From Paramecium tetraurelia (lineage: Eukaryota; Ciliophora; Oligohymenophorea; Peniculida; Parameciidae), in NCBI RefSeq assembly GCF_000165425.1, contig NW_001799177.1, positions 372,001 to 436,000 on the forward strand: DNA of 64,000 bases, read 5' to 3'. The translations under genes and the position numbers were made by a program. Positions 1 through 11,400 of this stretch are shown piece by piece. Position 1 is the first letter of the stretch. Every line of letters begins with the position of its first letter. A model generated the notes under the pieces. It was not told the DNA's origin. It saw only the letters and a list, made by a program, of their open reading frames with translations, and did not search any database.

Positions 1-3000
1 TTAAAAAGAGAGATTGAAAATCCTTAATTGGAAACAATTTATTTGATTTAGCATATTCTAAGCCAAAGTTAAAGATATAAGAATTTGCAAATCAAAATTT
101 TAGAAATCGTAAAACAAGATGAGAACGAAGAAGAAGTAGATGACGATAAATATTTCAATCTAGTGCTGGATTTAATTAACCTTTATATAGATTAAAATAA
201 TATCTAACAAGCAAAAAATTGGTCAAAACAATTGAAAAAATATGTACAAGGCATCTAATATAATGAATCTTTGTTGTATCTGGTTGAAAATCTAGATAGC
301 ATGCTTTAATCCAAGTAAAAAAATATTGATTTGAAAGAACAAGTAAATAAGTTGTTTATGAAAGCTTCAAACATATGAAGAATTGTCTGAATTGGAGAGA
401 AAGACTAAATATTTTGAATAGGATGGTATGCCTGCCTACTTGATACCAACTAGATGGTTCAATAAGTGGAAAAGTTATGTAACTGACACAGCCTTAGAAT
501 TGCCTAATGAAAATTTGAATATCGAGAAAGAAATAGAGGTCTTAGAGAACATATTTAATGTTTCAAACGATCTTGACATTGAAGAATAAATTACTGCTCC
601 AGGTCCGATCAATGGATTTTAATTGATTTAGGCTCAGTCTACTCTTGAATTGGATCCCTTTGGTCCAAAGTCATATACGAATTATATTTTAAAAGAAAAT
701 ATAAGAGAAGGAGCGGATTTTATATTGGTTGGACACAAAATATTAGAATATTTCAAGAATATTTATGGTGGATTTGAGATCAAAAGATTAATAGTGGAAC
801 ATAGCCAAACACATTAAAAATATGTTGATGTAATAAGCTGATTAAAATATGAATAGTTAGTACCAAGGATGATACAATATATCATATTACCAAACGAGGA
901 GAAACATAGAATTAGATTAATAACTGCAAATAGTAGTGATTTAATTTTAGATTTGTGTAAGAAAGTGAATAGAATATTGAAGTTGAATAATGAGGTGAGA
1001 TGGTGGAAATTTAATGATTCTTAGAGTCAACAGGACTTTATAAAGAACCTATAAAGAAGAGAACTATATAAATAGATATCTGCAAAGGTCCTAGAAAAGA
1101 CCACAATGATCGATGAAATTAATTTCTCAAGTTCAGATTTATTTATTTGTGAAATTAAATATGGTAGGGATTGGTAGATGAGTGAAATTGATACAAAGTC
1201 GATGTCTTCTTTCAAAAGTAAAATTAATATATCTGATGTTCCTAAAATCATAAATGATTCTCGTAAAGGTGTGACAGGTCTATAAAATCTAGGCAACACT
1301 TGTTTTATGAATGCTGCCTTATAGTGTTTAAGTAATACTTACGAATTAACTGAATACATGGTTAGCAACGAATTCTTTTAGCATTTGAATTGTGATAATC
1401 CTTTGGGAACTAAAGGAGCCTTGGCAACTGCCTATGCTGAATTGATGAAGATAATGTGGTATGGAAATAACTCAGCAGTTAGTGCTTACGATTTAAAAAG
1501 AGTGATTGGTAAGTTTGCTCCTCAATTCTATGGGTATGGCTAATAGGATTCACACGAATTCTTATCATATTTATTAGATGGTTTACATGAGGATTTAAAT
1601 AAGGTTCTCGTTAAACCCTTTGTGAAAGAAGTTGAAATAACAGATGAAACTGATTTTGAAGCCTCTCGAATATTTTGGAATAATTATATTCTTAGGAATT
1701 AAAGTAAGATTCAATAATTGATGGTTGGTCAATATAAGTCAACTCTAGTTTGTCCAAATTGTCATAGAGTTTCAAAAACTTTTGATCCCTATATGAGTCT
1801 TTCGCTTCCAATCCCATCATACACATTAATACAATTATCCATGTATTTTATATATCAGAATGGGAAGATACCTTTAAAAATATAACTTAATCTTACAAGT
1901 GATCAAGATGCCAATTACATTGGATAGGAATTGTAGAAATCTTTAAATATTGAATAAGAATAGATGAATTTTATTTTATTAAAAGATCATTTGATAAGGG
2001 AGAGAGTTAAAAGAAAATAGAATGTAAAATGGATTCAAGAACATGAAGGACAATTGTTTATATATTAAGTCGAAAAAGAATTTCATTAATTATCAGATGA
2101 TCAAGTTCATGTTGATTTCTTTTATTGTAACAAGACGGATCGATCGAATGTTAATGAATAGATCATATCTTACCCAAGACAATTTGTATTAGCGAAACAG
2201 AAAAACATAATTGATATTTACTTTAAAATTTATCAGCAATTCAAACCCCACCTTATATTGGTTATCTAAGAACTTGCCGATTCATTACTAAATGAAGGTG
2301 TGAATATTGAAGAGTATTGCCAGAGTGTTCCTGAGACTTTAGAAGAATTCATTGAAGAGATGAAGCAATTCAAAGTTGAACTATACAAATTGGTACATAA
2401 TGGTAAGACATTGGAATACTTGAATTAAGATACGATTGAAAACTTTAAATAAAAATCACTCTCTATTCATGTGTTTTTGAATCCTCTTTTTGGAAAATCA
2501 GGATTACATAATCTGAAATTCCAGAGATGCAAAGATTTCAACAATGAACAAAATCGATAATTAAGAAAAGGGGAATATACTTTGGAAGATTGTTTACGAT
2601 CATTTGCAAAGGAAGAAGTCTTAGGTAAGGGGGATGAATGGTATTGCAATAGATGTAAACAACATGTCTAAGCCACTAAATAGATGGAAATTTATAGAGC
2701 TCCATAATTGTTGATTATTCATCTCAAAAGATTTAGGTCTGGCAATAATAGGATAAGTAGTTATGGAGGCTTCTTTTATTCTGGTGGTTCTCAAAAAATA
2801 ACAACGATGGTTCATTTTCCTAAAAAACTGAATCTGAACCCCTTTGTGCTTTCAAAAGTCAATGACAGTGATCCTATAGACTATAATTATGAATTGTATG
2901 GAGTGGACAATCATTTTGGTGGATTAGGAGGTGGACATTACACTGCCTGTGCTTATAATCAATTAATAAACAAGTGGGTTGATTATAATGATTCAAGTGC

Positions 3001-3091
3001 AAGACTCACATCAGCAGAGGTGGAAAGTGAGGCTGCTTATGTGTTATTTTATAGAAGAATAGACTCTCAAAAATGTAGTTTAGGAAGATGA
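1..3091 (+). CDS. Ubiquitin carboxyl-terminal hydrolase, DUSP + USP type (5' partial)
   Basis: Deubiquitinating cysteine protease of the USP4/11/15-like type. The frame is already open at base 1, so the N-terminus lies outside; about 1,013 residues remain. A DUSP domain (begins [13 protein letters not shown], ends around [13 protein letters not shown], about bases 430-790) precedes a ubiquitin-like linker and the USP fold. The Cys box [18 protein letters not shown] puts the catalytic Cys at 1301-1303. The His box [11 protein letters not shown] puts the catalytic His at 2936-2938, followed by WVDYND. Two CxxC pairs (CPNC near 1750, CNRC near 2645) fit the USP zinc ribbon. The long insert between the Cys and His halves is usual for this subgroup. 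Introns are at 343-364 (22 nt) and 830-856 (27 nt); both remove TGA codons or restore frame. It ends 31 nt from the convergent TMEM164-like gene. Identity as a USP is firm; the substrate is unknown. Confidence 0.93.
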
Positions 3092-3122
3092 TTTATTTTA
3101 TTGGTAATGTATAATATATGAT

Positions 3123-4059
3123 TCAATCTTATTTTTCTTTATATCTTATGATTTTTCTTATCACCCAAGTTAATGTGAACACAATGACGAATGCGATTAT
3201 ACTAAGCAAGTTTAAGTAGATCTCCGAAAACACATAATACCAATTTCCGATGTATGGAAAAAAGGGATCATGGTCTGGTCGACAAAGCATATAGTTTAAA
3301 TTAGCCCAAGTCATTAATGAGATTGGCAACATGTAAATCTAAACTTCAAAATAGTGTACTTACTCTCTAATAAAGGACATGAGAGTCCCATCCGAACATC
3401 TGATGAACAAAGAAGGTCTTCCATTCAAAAAAGAAAAATCTTCCACTTAATGTCAAAGCCAAGGGACCTGCGAATGCTCCAAGAAGGTGTTCTATCCAAA
3501 AGAATTCCACTTCTAAGGGCAATTCCATACCTGTAGTAACTGGGAATTTCAGTGCCTTGAGTTTAGAATATAATTCTATACTGCAAATACTCCATATAGC
3601 CACCTTAATTGGCATATAAAAATGACAGCACTGAATTTATGCTTTTTCGTCAATAACACATATCCCTACATCAATAACACTATATGACATGGGTTATTCA
3701 TAAACACACCTATGTAATTGTCTTATTCTCACATATACCCCTTCCTGTATACAATTTATATCCGGTTTAAACAATAAATGTTCCCCAACATGCCAGACCC
3801 ACCAAGTACTCTAAAATACTAGGCTTCTTCCCCAAAGCTCTTGTCAATTCCTAGGATGTTTTTATTTTCGCCCAGCATTTTTCTTTAATTGATCAAATTC
3901 TTTACTCATCACAAGGAAACAAATTATTGCAGAAATCGTTGAGATTGAAATACGAAAGGTGTTAGTCATATCGTTATAGCATTTTGGTCCACCGTCGGAA
4001 AGGTGTTCATAAGTCTCCGTGTAGATGTTACCATAGAGTCCCCAACGTACAATATCCAT
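3123..4059 (-). CDS. TMEM164-like multi-pass acyltransferase
   Basis: Spliced product of 278 residues, close to animal TMEM164 (about 300). Matches recalled from that family, in order, are: N-terminal DGGPKCYNDM (animal GGPEC), NNPCHIVLLMQ (NPCHVVTMMH), FICQLSIELYSKLKALKFPV, LPLEVEFFWIEHLLG (LPFELEIYYIQH), and ANLNYMLCRPDHDPFF (VNLNNMLCPAISDPF). Hydrophobic segments run throughout. TMEM164 has been reported as a phosphatidylethanolamine acyltransferase in ether-lipid remodelling and ferroptosis; that role here is inferred from family membership. Four introns lie at 3339-3363, 3581-3603, 3710-3738 and 3883-3905 (25, 23, 29, 23 nt). The 3581-3603 intron starts GTG and ends CAG and was chosen because it restores both frame and alignment length. 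Start Met is at 4057-4059, only 13 nt from the start of the divergent gene, so both must share a tiny promoter. Confidence 0.8.
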
Positions 4060-4072
4060 TAATTAAAATTCT

Positions 4073-7000
4073 ATGACTTATTAACCAACTGTTTATGAAT
4101 AATAGCTGATCAGAGATCAAGGCGAAGATTTCAGAATTAGAGTCAAATCAGCCATCAAGAAATTCGACTCTATTGCTAACTTTCTTAAATTGTCTATGAG
4201 AAACATTATCAAAGAAATGGTTAAAGAATTGTTGTCAGTTGATGATGAAACTTTAGTGAACAACTTCTATTTTGTAACATACTAGAATTTATTCGATAGA
4301 AATATTTCACAAGATATGAGGACTAGCATTTTAGATTTATGATGCAAAGTTTAAATTTCATTTTTGATTAAGAGACTCATTTCGACTTTAATAATGATCT
4401 CAATTATAAATACATTGCTATTATATACACAGAACAAATTAGAAATTACCTTAAGGATCAGAATGACAAAGGATTATCAAGGTTATGGAACAAATTAAAT
4501 TTGCTTAAAAAACAAAAAGAAACCGATGAAGTCGAAGAAGGATTTTGGGATGGATTGGACACTGAAAATTGTAGTTAACAATCAAAGAATAAAAAGTTTG
4601 GCAAAAGTGTAAATCAATTATTCAATATCTAGAATGTAAATGAAAATGAAAATGAATTTTGTCATACCAGAAAGGAAATGCAATTGAAGGACTTATTAAT
4701 TTAATCATTACAGACCAAACTATTCTAGAGAGAATAGAATCTGGTTTAAACGACATAAGGCTATCTCAAAGAGTTGTAATCTTTAAGAGAATAATTATTT
4801 CGAAAAAATTAGACTCTCATAAGTCCAGACGAACCTTTTGAAGTCTCTTTTATGGATTTTACAGAAGTTCTTGATGCAAACATTAAGAAACTATTCACGA
4901 CTCACATAATCGATCTTAAATTCCAATTTAACAACAGGATTATTGATTACATCAAATTAATGTATTTTTGTTATTCATATTAAGATAGGCTCAGAGAGAA
5001 GAAATAAAAAACTATAAATTATAAATCTAAAAACTCAATCAACAAATAAATAATATTGATGGTCCATCTGAACTCTTAAAAAAGCTATTCTTAATTGATA
5101 ATAATCCATATAGAATTTGGAAGTATATTGCAGATTAAAAAGGCAATCAATTTTTCAAAGAAGTATTTGAATAATAAAAAGCTGTGTATGGGATCAACTA
5201 TCAAGAACTGAACAAACTATTAATGACAAACAAAGCCTTTGAAAGAGAGTATTAATTGTACAAGGAATAAATTTTATCAGAGCAATTGGTGTTTTTTGAA
5301 AGAGTTCAATAAGAAATAGAAGACATAAAGAAAAAATATATTAGGCTAGAATAAGAAAAGCAAGCAATTGAAAATCAAAGAGCATCAGAAAAATTCCAAT
5401 ATCTTACATTAGCTGCCTAGTATTATGATGAGAAGATTAAGCAAGAAATAGAAATACTTAATGAAACCAAGTAACAACAATTATAAGCAATTAATTTATA
5501 AACTACTCAGATTGATAAAATCAAAATTAAATTTGCATTCAAATTATGGCTAGTCATGAGTAAAGTTCATAAAAATGAAGATTTAATGAAAATCCTAAAG
5601 GAAAATGAATATTTTGATGAAAAACTAAAAAGCTTATAACTATAAAATTAAGAGATATCTCAATTATTAGCAAACGAAAAGAAAGCAAATACTAATCTAA
5701 TTGCTAAGTCCACTCTCTTGGAATTGGATTTAGAAAAGCAAAAGAAAGACTTAAATCATTATAAATGTAATTTATTAGAAAATTATCATAATAGTTGTAT
5801 TTGATGATTGGCAATAACAAAATTTAATGTTGTAAGAAAAACTAAACCAGAAAGAAAAGGAGTATTAACTACTTAACTCGTTCTCTTAGAAAATTCTAAG
5901 ATTAATTGATTCTAGATTAGCTAACGTAAAATTAATTAGATAATTAGTTAAAACCTTAAGACATAAATTTAGATGATAAATCGAAAGAAGTAGTTAGAAG
6001 TATTATGAACTCAATAAAATAGTTAAATATTAAATCCTTAAGATCTATTGAAGAGATAAAGTAATAAGGCTAATTGAACTTAGAAGTTTATGTATTGATT
6101 ATTTGTTAATTTTAAGCAAACTTTAACTTAGGAACTAAAAAAGCATTAAAGTACATAAACTGAAGGAATAGTTCCTACTTAAACAAAAGTAACAGAATCT
6201 TCAGATGAATAAAATAAAAAGGCAAATATAATATAGTAATCATAACATACCTAAGGTGAGGAACTGACTCAATAGCAATAATCAGATTAAGTAATTAAGA
6301 AAAATCAGTAGTAAATTAAACCTAAATTGATCGTCAATTAACCTCATGATAGTTAAGAAGAAATGTAATAGTAAAAAGAATTTGAAGAGTAATCAACTAA
6401 ATTATCTCCTTTAAAAGTATTGTAGAACTTTGATTATAAAAATGCTATCCCTTAAAAAAAGTAATCTCCAGATAAAACAGGAAAAAGATTTTAAGAGTAT
6501 TAAGATTATTAAACAGATTAAGTGATTTAACTTTTAGAAGTAAGTGAATAAGTTGAACAAGAATAAAATCAACTTCAAAAAAAAAACTAAAAAAGAGCTG
6601 AACAATCAAAATCATAAAATTAAAATAGAAAAAACTGTTTTACTAGTTAATTATAGAAAAGGTAGGATGATTCAAATCAACAAAATTTAATGTCGTCAAC
6701 AAGAAATAGCAGATCATTTAGGCTCAGAGCTAGTTCATAAAATAACAATTCTTCAATCCCAGTTGTTCATGAGAAATTATATGCCGATAGTTAAGAGAAA
6801 TAGGAAAGGATTAAAAATTTGAAGGAAAACCTAGAACTTTTGGAAAAAAACCATTGGGATAAGATTTTGGATTTATTTAGTTAATAGCCATCCGGCAATT
6901 ATGTTTTGAATAAATGCATTCCATCCAAAATTGATGAGGCTTAATTTTAGTTTCTTGAAACATCAACATATTTCTCCTAATAACATAAAAAATACTACAA

Positions 7001-7190
7001 TTCAACAAAAAGTAGAACACCAAATAAGGAAAAATATAAATCATGGATTATGAAATAAACAGGATGTATAGATAAAATGTTTGAAACTTTAAATAGTATA
7101 TCAAAGCCAAATTCTAATTAAGCAGATTCTATTATCAATTAGTCAACTTTATTACCAAATCACATTTTTGCTTTTAAAAAGAAATCTTGA
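4073..7190 (+). CDS. Large coiled-coil, Gln/Lys-rich protein of unknown function
   Basis: Unrecognised protein of 997 residues. The N-terminal 150 residues are mixed helical (MTYQPTVYEQQL start). Long coiled-coil stretches follow (for example FFERVQQEIEDIKKKY and LQLQNQEISQLLANEKK), then a Gln/Lys/Glu-rich low-complexity region and a more globular C-terminal tail containing LLEKNHWDKILDLF-like helices. A hydrophobic/basic patch (IKIKFAFKLWLVMSK) interrupts the coil. Five introns restore the frame: 4274-4299, 4962-4984, 5767-5794, 5926-5947 and 6092-6116 (22-28 nt). The spliced length is a multiple of three, which supports the model. Such proteins in ciliates are often cytoskeletal or basal-body components, but nothing here proves that. 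It is transcribed away from the TMEM164-like gene with 13 nt between start codons. Confidence 0.75.
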
Positions 7191-7842
7191 TTATATTTAT
7201 AGCTAATAAAATTTATCAACATTTTTGAATAGCTTATTATCTGATCTTCAATTATTTGATTCTCTTTTTTTTTGATTTCATACTATTTTTAGAGATCATT
7301 ATATCTATTTATATAAGATCCTAAATCCATCATAGTGTTCAAAATTATATAATCCTTGAAATCCAAAAGGATTTAAATTTTGAAAATTATTTCTTTAACA
7401 AAAGATATCTTTTTACTTAATAGCAATCATTTAAGGATATAAAGGATTCTCAGTAAAAAATAATGAAAGGATTTAAATTTACTGATTTTGGTTTAATCAT
7501 ATCTCAGGATTATTTACCTAAAATGATTGGTGTGTATTATTTTTGTTGAATACTATCACAATTAAATTTTTATTAAAAAAGATTCTCAAAACAATTACTA
7601 TTCACAATTAATCAAAAGTAAAGTTTGGATCATCATCAAATAAATATATTCAGAATTAAAAACTTAATTATCATTTTAAAACGGAAATGCTTCCTTAACA
7701 ACGAGTATACTATAAATTATTTTCTATTTAATATTATTTTTTTTATGTTATTTACAATTTTAGATTCTTTGTAGTTTGACTTCTCTTAGCTTTTTCTCAC
7801 GAACTTATTCTTATTAATAGAGCATGATTGAATAAGTATTAA
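7191..7842. other. AT-rich intergenic stretch, no gene recognised
   Basis: No frame looks like protein over a useful length. A short minus-strand reading (starting near 7334, MDLGSYINRYNDLQKQYE) and a short plus-strand reading (near 7463, MKGFKFTDFGLIISQ) end within 30 codons and may be relics. The pattern AAGGATTTAAATTT occurs twice (7367-7380 region and 7476-7489 region), suggesting a small local duplication. Confidence 0.5.
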
Positions 7843-8166
7843 ATGGATTAAAAATCAATAATTGATTTCAAAAGAAATTCAAAATTAGAATAGATAACAA
7901 ACAAGGGATAAATGTTATTGAATATTAGTACGTTAGGCTGCTCTAAAATAATTGGATCGGATTCGATTTTCAATACTTTAAAATGGGTAAGTCAAAATTC
8001 TTAAGAATTATTAATTTTGATAAGGCTACTTTGCTAATTAATTTTACTTTATTTCTATAATAATTCTTATGATATGAGTGGTGTAGGCACCACATTCATT
8101 AAGATAGTATAGTTAAATATAAAAAGAACTGAAATGTTTGCACATTATTACTTAAAATTTGATTGA
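7843..8166 (+). CDS. Hypothetical small protein (doubtful)
   Basis: Open frame of 107 codons starting MDQKSIIDFKRNSKLEQ, with an internal hydrophobic segment (ELLILIRLLCQLILLYFY) and ending at TGA. In this AT-rich genome TGA is rare by chance, so an ORF of this length is weak evidence. No family is recognised. It may be a relic of a gene or chance; base composition is no richer in GC than the surrounding spacer. Confidence 0.25.
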
Positions 8167-8479
8167 AAGGTACCATAAAAATTGTTTAGTTTTCATATAC
8201 GATTTATCTAATTAGATAATGCTATTTGAAATAAGATACATTGAAATGTTAGAAAGAATATTTTATAATTTTAACGATTATCATAATTTTGATAAAAATT
8301 GTTTTGTGATAATTGGATAAGCGACAGGTCTAGCATGGGGAGAAGTGTTAATATGCTTATAATAATAATATATATAAAAAAAGTATTAAGTCCCCCCGGT
8401 TGGCTTTGTAATTTTTAACCTGATGTAATTGAGGATTTGATATTAATATTATATTTAATTACTTTTCAATATCAGTTAC
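8167..8479. other. Upstream region of the dynein heavy chain gene
   Basis: AT-rich 313-nt leader and spacer before the dynein start codon. It contains a TA-repeat tract (about 8365-8380) followed by a run of six C (8391-8396). No motif can be assigned with confidence; the promoter is presumed to lie here. Confidence 0.4.
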
Positions 8480-11400
8480 ATGTTGAATAGTAAGAGAGCG
8501 CGTTGGATATTCCAAACAATTGCTGATTCATTTCGATTGAAGGATGCAAATTTGGTGGCGGTGAGTTTTGTTGTCTTATTTTGTTAGGAATTCTTAAAGG
8601 ACAAGACTAAACTTGAAAAATTCTTAGAGGGAGAAGGTCCATCCAAGATAATTATATACTACCAGATTTAGGATAACCAGCAATCTGATGATATGAAGGA
8701 GAATCAAAATGAGCCTTCACTCTTTATTTAATCTGGAGATTAAGAAAAAATCAAAGAGAAAGCCGTATGGTTTTTAAGAATGTAAGTACAGACATACATT
8801 TGTTTATCTATCATCTTCCTTATATTTTAAAATTAAATCTTTATGAATTTTATTTAGGACTCCAGAGGGCAAGACCGCCGTGAATCTCAATGAGACATAC
8901 GATAACTAAGTGATTTGGGGAGAAGTTTCACCCTCCTCGATTTCCTAATTGCATACAGTGATGGAAAATGTGTACTACCCATTGATAATTAACATGATGG
9001 ATGAGCGGGAATGGGGATAATGTGATGAAGAATCCTTAAAGGAATTCCATAGTCACACCAAGAAGTTTTCTTAGGAAGTATCAGAGGCAGTCAAACTAAT
9101 GAGGCCAGGACAAGAATTATTCAAATTCGATCCTGAAGAAGTGTAGAAATACTCCAATTCAAATAATGAATAAGAAAAAAACTAATTTTATGAAAGAAAG
9201 TTTGCCTAATGGATTGCAATCATTAATAACAAATTAGCTGAAGATCAAAATCCAAAGAAGGATAGTCCAGATGCAGGTCCAGAAGTTGAATTGAATTATT
9301 GGAAAACAAGAATGTAAGAAATTACTAATTGGTCTGAATAATTAAAGGGCAAAGACTTTGTGACTGTAAAAACTACACTCCAAAGAAACAAATAACATGA
9401 TAAGTCAACTAATAGAGGAGAGGAGAATATCAATAAACTCATAATGGAATATAGTAGACTTGATCTTTTGCTTACTGACAAATTAAATGAAGCCAAGGAC
9501 AATGTTAAGTATCTCTCAACTTTGGAAAAGTTCCTTGATCCATTATACAAAGGAACTCCTCAACAAATTATTGACACATTACCAGCACTTATGAATGCTA
9601 TTAAGATGATCCATACTATTGCTAGATTTTACAATACAAATGATAAAATGACTGGCTTGTTTGTCAAAATTACTAATCAAATGATTAAGAATTGCAAAGA
9701 GAGAATATTAAATGGAGGAAAGAATTAAGATATCTGGAATAGAGATCCATCTGAATTAAATGAAGTTCTTAGACAATGCATACAACTCAATAGAGAATAC
9801 AAGGATAGTTATAAAGAGACTAAGGAGAAAGTGGCTGATATGCCCAAAGGTAAAACATTCGATTTCCCAGAAACACAGATATTTGGTAAATTTGATACTT
9901 TTGTCAGAAGATTGGTTAAACTAATTGACATATTTTAAAATATCTAATAATTCTAGGCTTTGGCTAAACATAACCTAGAAGGTATGGAATAATTGACTGC
10001 TAAATTCAATTAAATCATTAAGGATTTCAAAGCCAAAAATCATGATTTGTTAGATACAAACAGTAATAAATTTGATAGAGATTGGGTTGAATTCAATGTT
10101 GAAATCTCCCATTTGGATATGTAATTACAATCATTCATTGATAATAATTTCAATAGATTGAGAACTATTGAATATTCACTTAAATTATTGAAGAAATTTG
10201 AATAAACAATCAAGAGAGATCAATTGAAAAATTCATTGGTATCTAAATATAATACAATATTGCACAACTATGCAACAGAATTAGACAAGATCTAACGTAT
10301 ATTTACTGATCAAAAATCAAGTCCTCCCATTGTTAGAAATATACCACCTGAGGCTGGTAAGATCATTTGGGCTAGACATCTATTTTTAAAAATCACAGGG
10401 CCTATTACTAAATTCCCTGAAAATGCTATTGATTAAGGAGAATTGAAAAAATATTATGGTGGATACAACACTTTGGGTAAATAATTGACAATCTATGAAA
10501 TGTGGTATTATTAGAATTGGTCAAATGAAATTGAAAGAAGTAAGGCTGCATTATAAGCCACTTTGATTGTAAGACATGATGAAAACAAAAAATTATATGT
10601 TAACTTTGATGTAGAAATAATGCAATTAATTAGAGAAGCTAAAGTATTGGATAGATAAGGAATTGAAATCCCAGAAAGTGCAAGAATCATTCTTTTATAA
10701 GAAGATAAATTTAAGATGTATTACAATGAATTACTTTATGTTCTGAAAGAATATGAAAGAATTATTTCAAAAATAAAACCAATTTGCAAAACATTGATTG
10801 GTCCACATGTTGAAGATTTAGAATTGAAATTGAGACCTGGTATGGTTACATTGACTTGGACATCAATGAATATTGATAGTTATTTGTAAAGTGTTCATGC
10901 AGGATTAAATAAATTGGAATAATTGATTATCACAATAAATGACATCATTGAAAATAGAATTGAGAACAATTTGAAAAACATTAGTAAAGTATTGTTGGTA
11001 CATTTACCATAAGAAAGCAAACCTTTGACTTTGGATCAATTTGTTAATTTGTAAGAGGAATACATAAAGACCAAGACAGATTATTTGATGAGTAAGAATT
11101 TGGAAGTCGAAAGAGCAGTTGATGATTTACTCTCTGTGATTAGAGAATATAAATTAGATCCACATGTTGAATATGCTGATCCTACAGAAACCATCAGAAT
11201 CAAGAGATATTACTTCTGGTATTTGTATTAAGCATTACTTAATTCAACTTAAAATTCACTCAATGCCATGAAATACAGAGTATGCGGAAAGAAAGGACCA
11301 GGACAATCAAGCACTTAAAATTTGAAACCATTCTTTGAAGTCGATGTTCAATTATTCAATAATCAAGTTAGATTGAATCCAAGTTTAGATGAAATATAGA

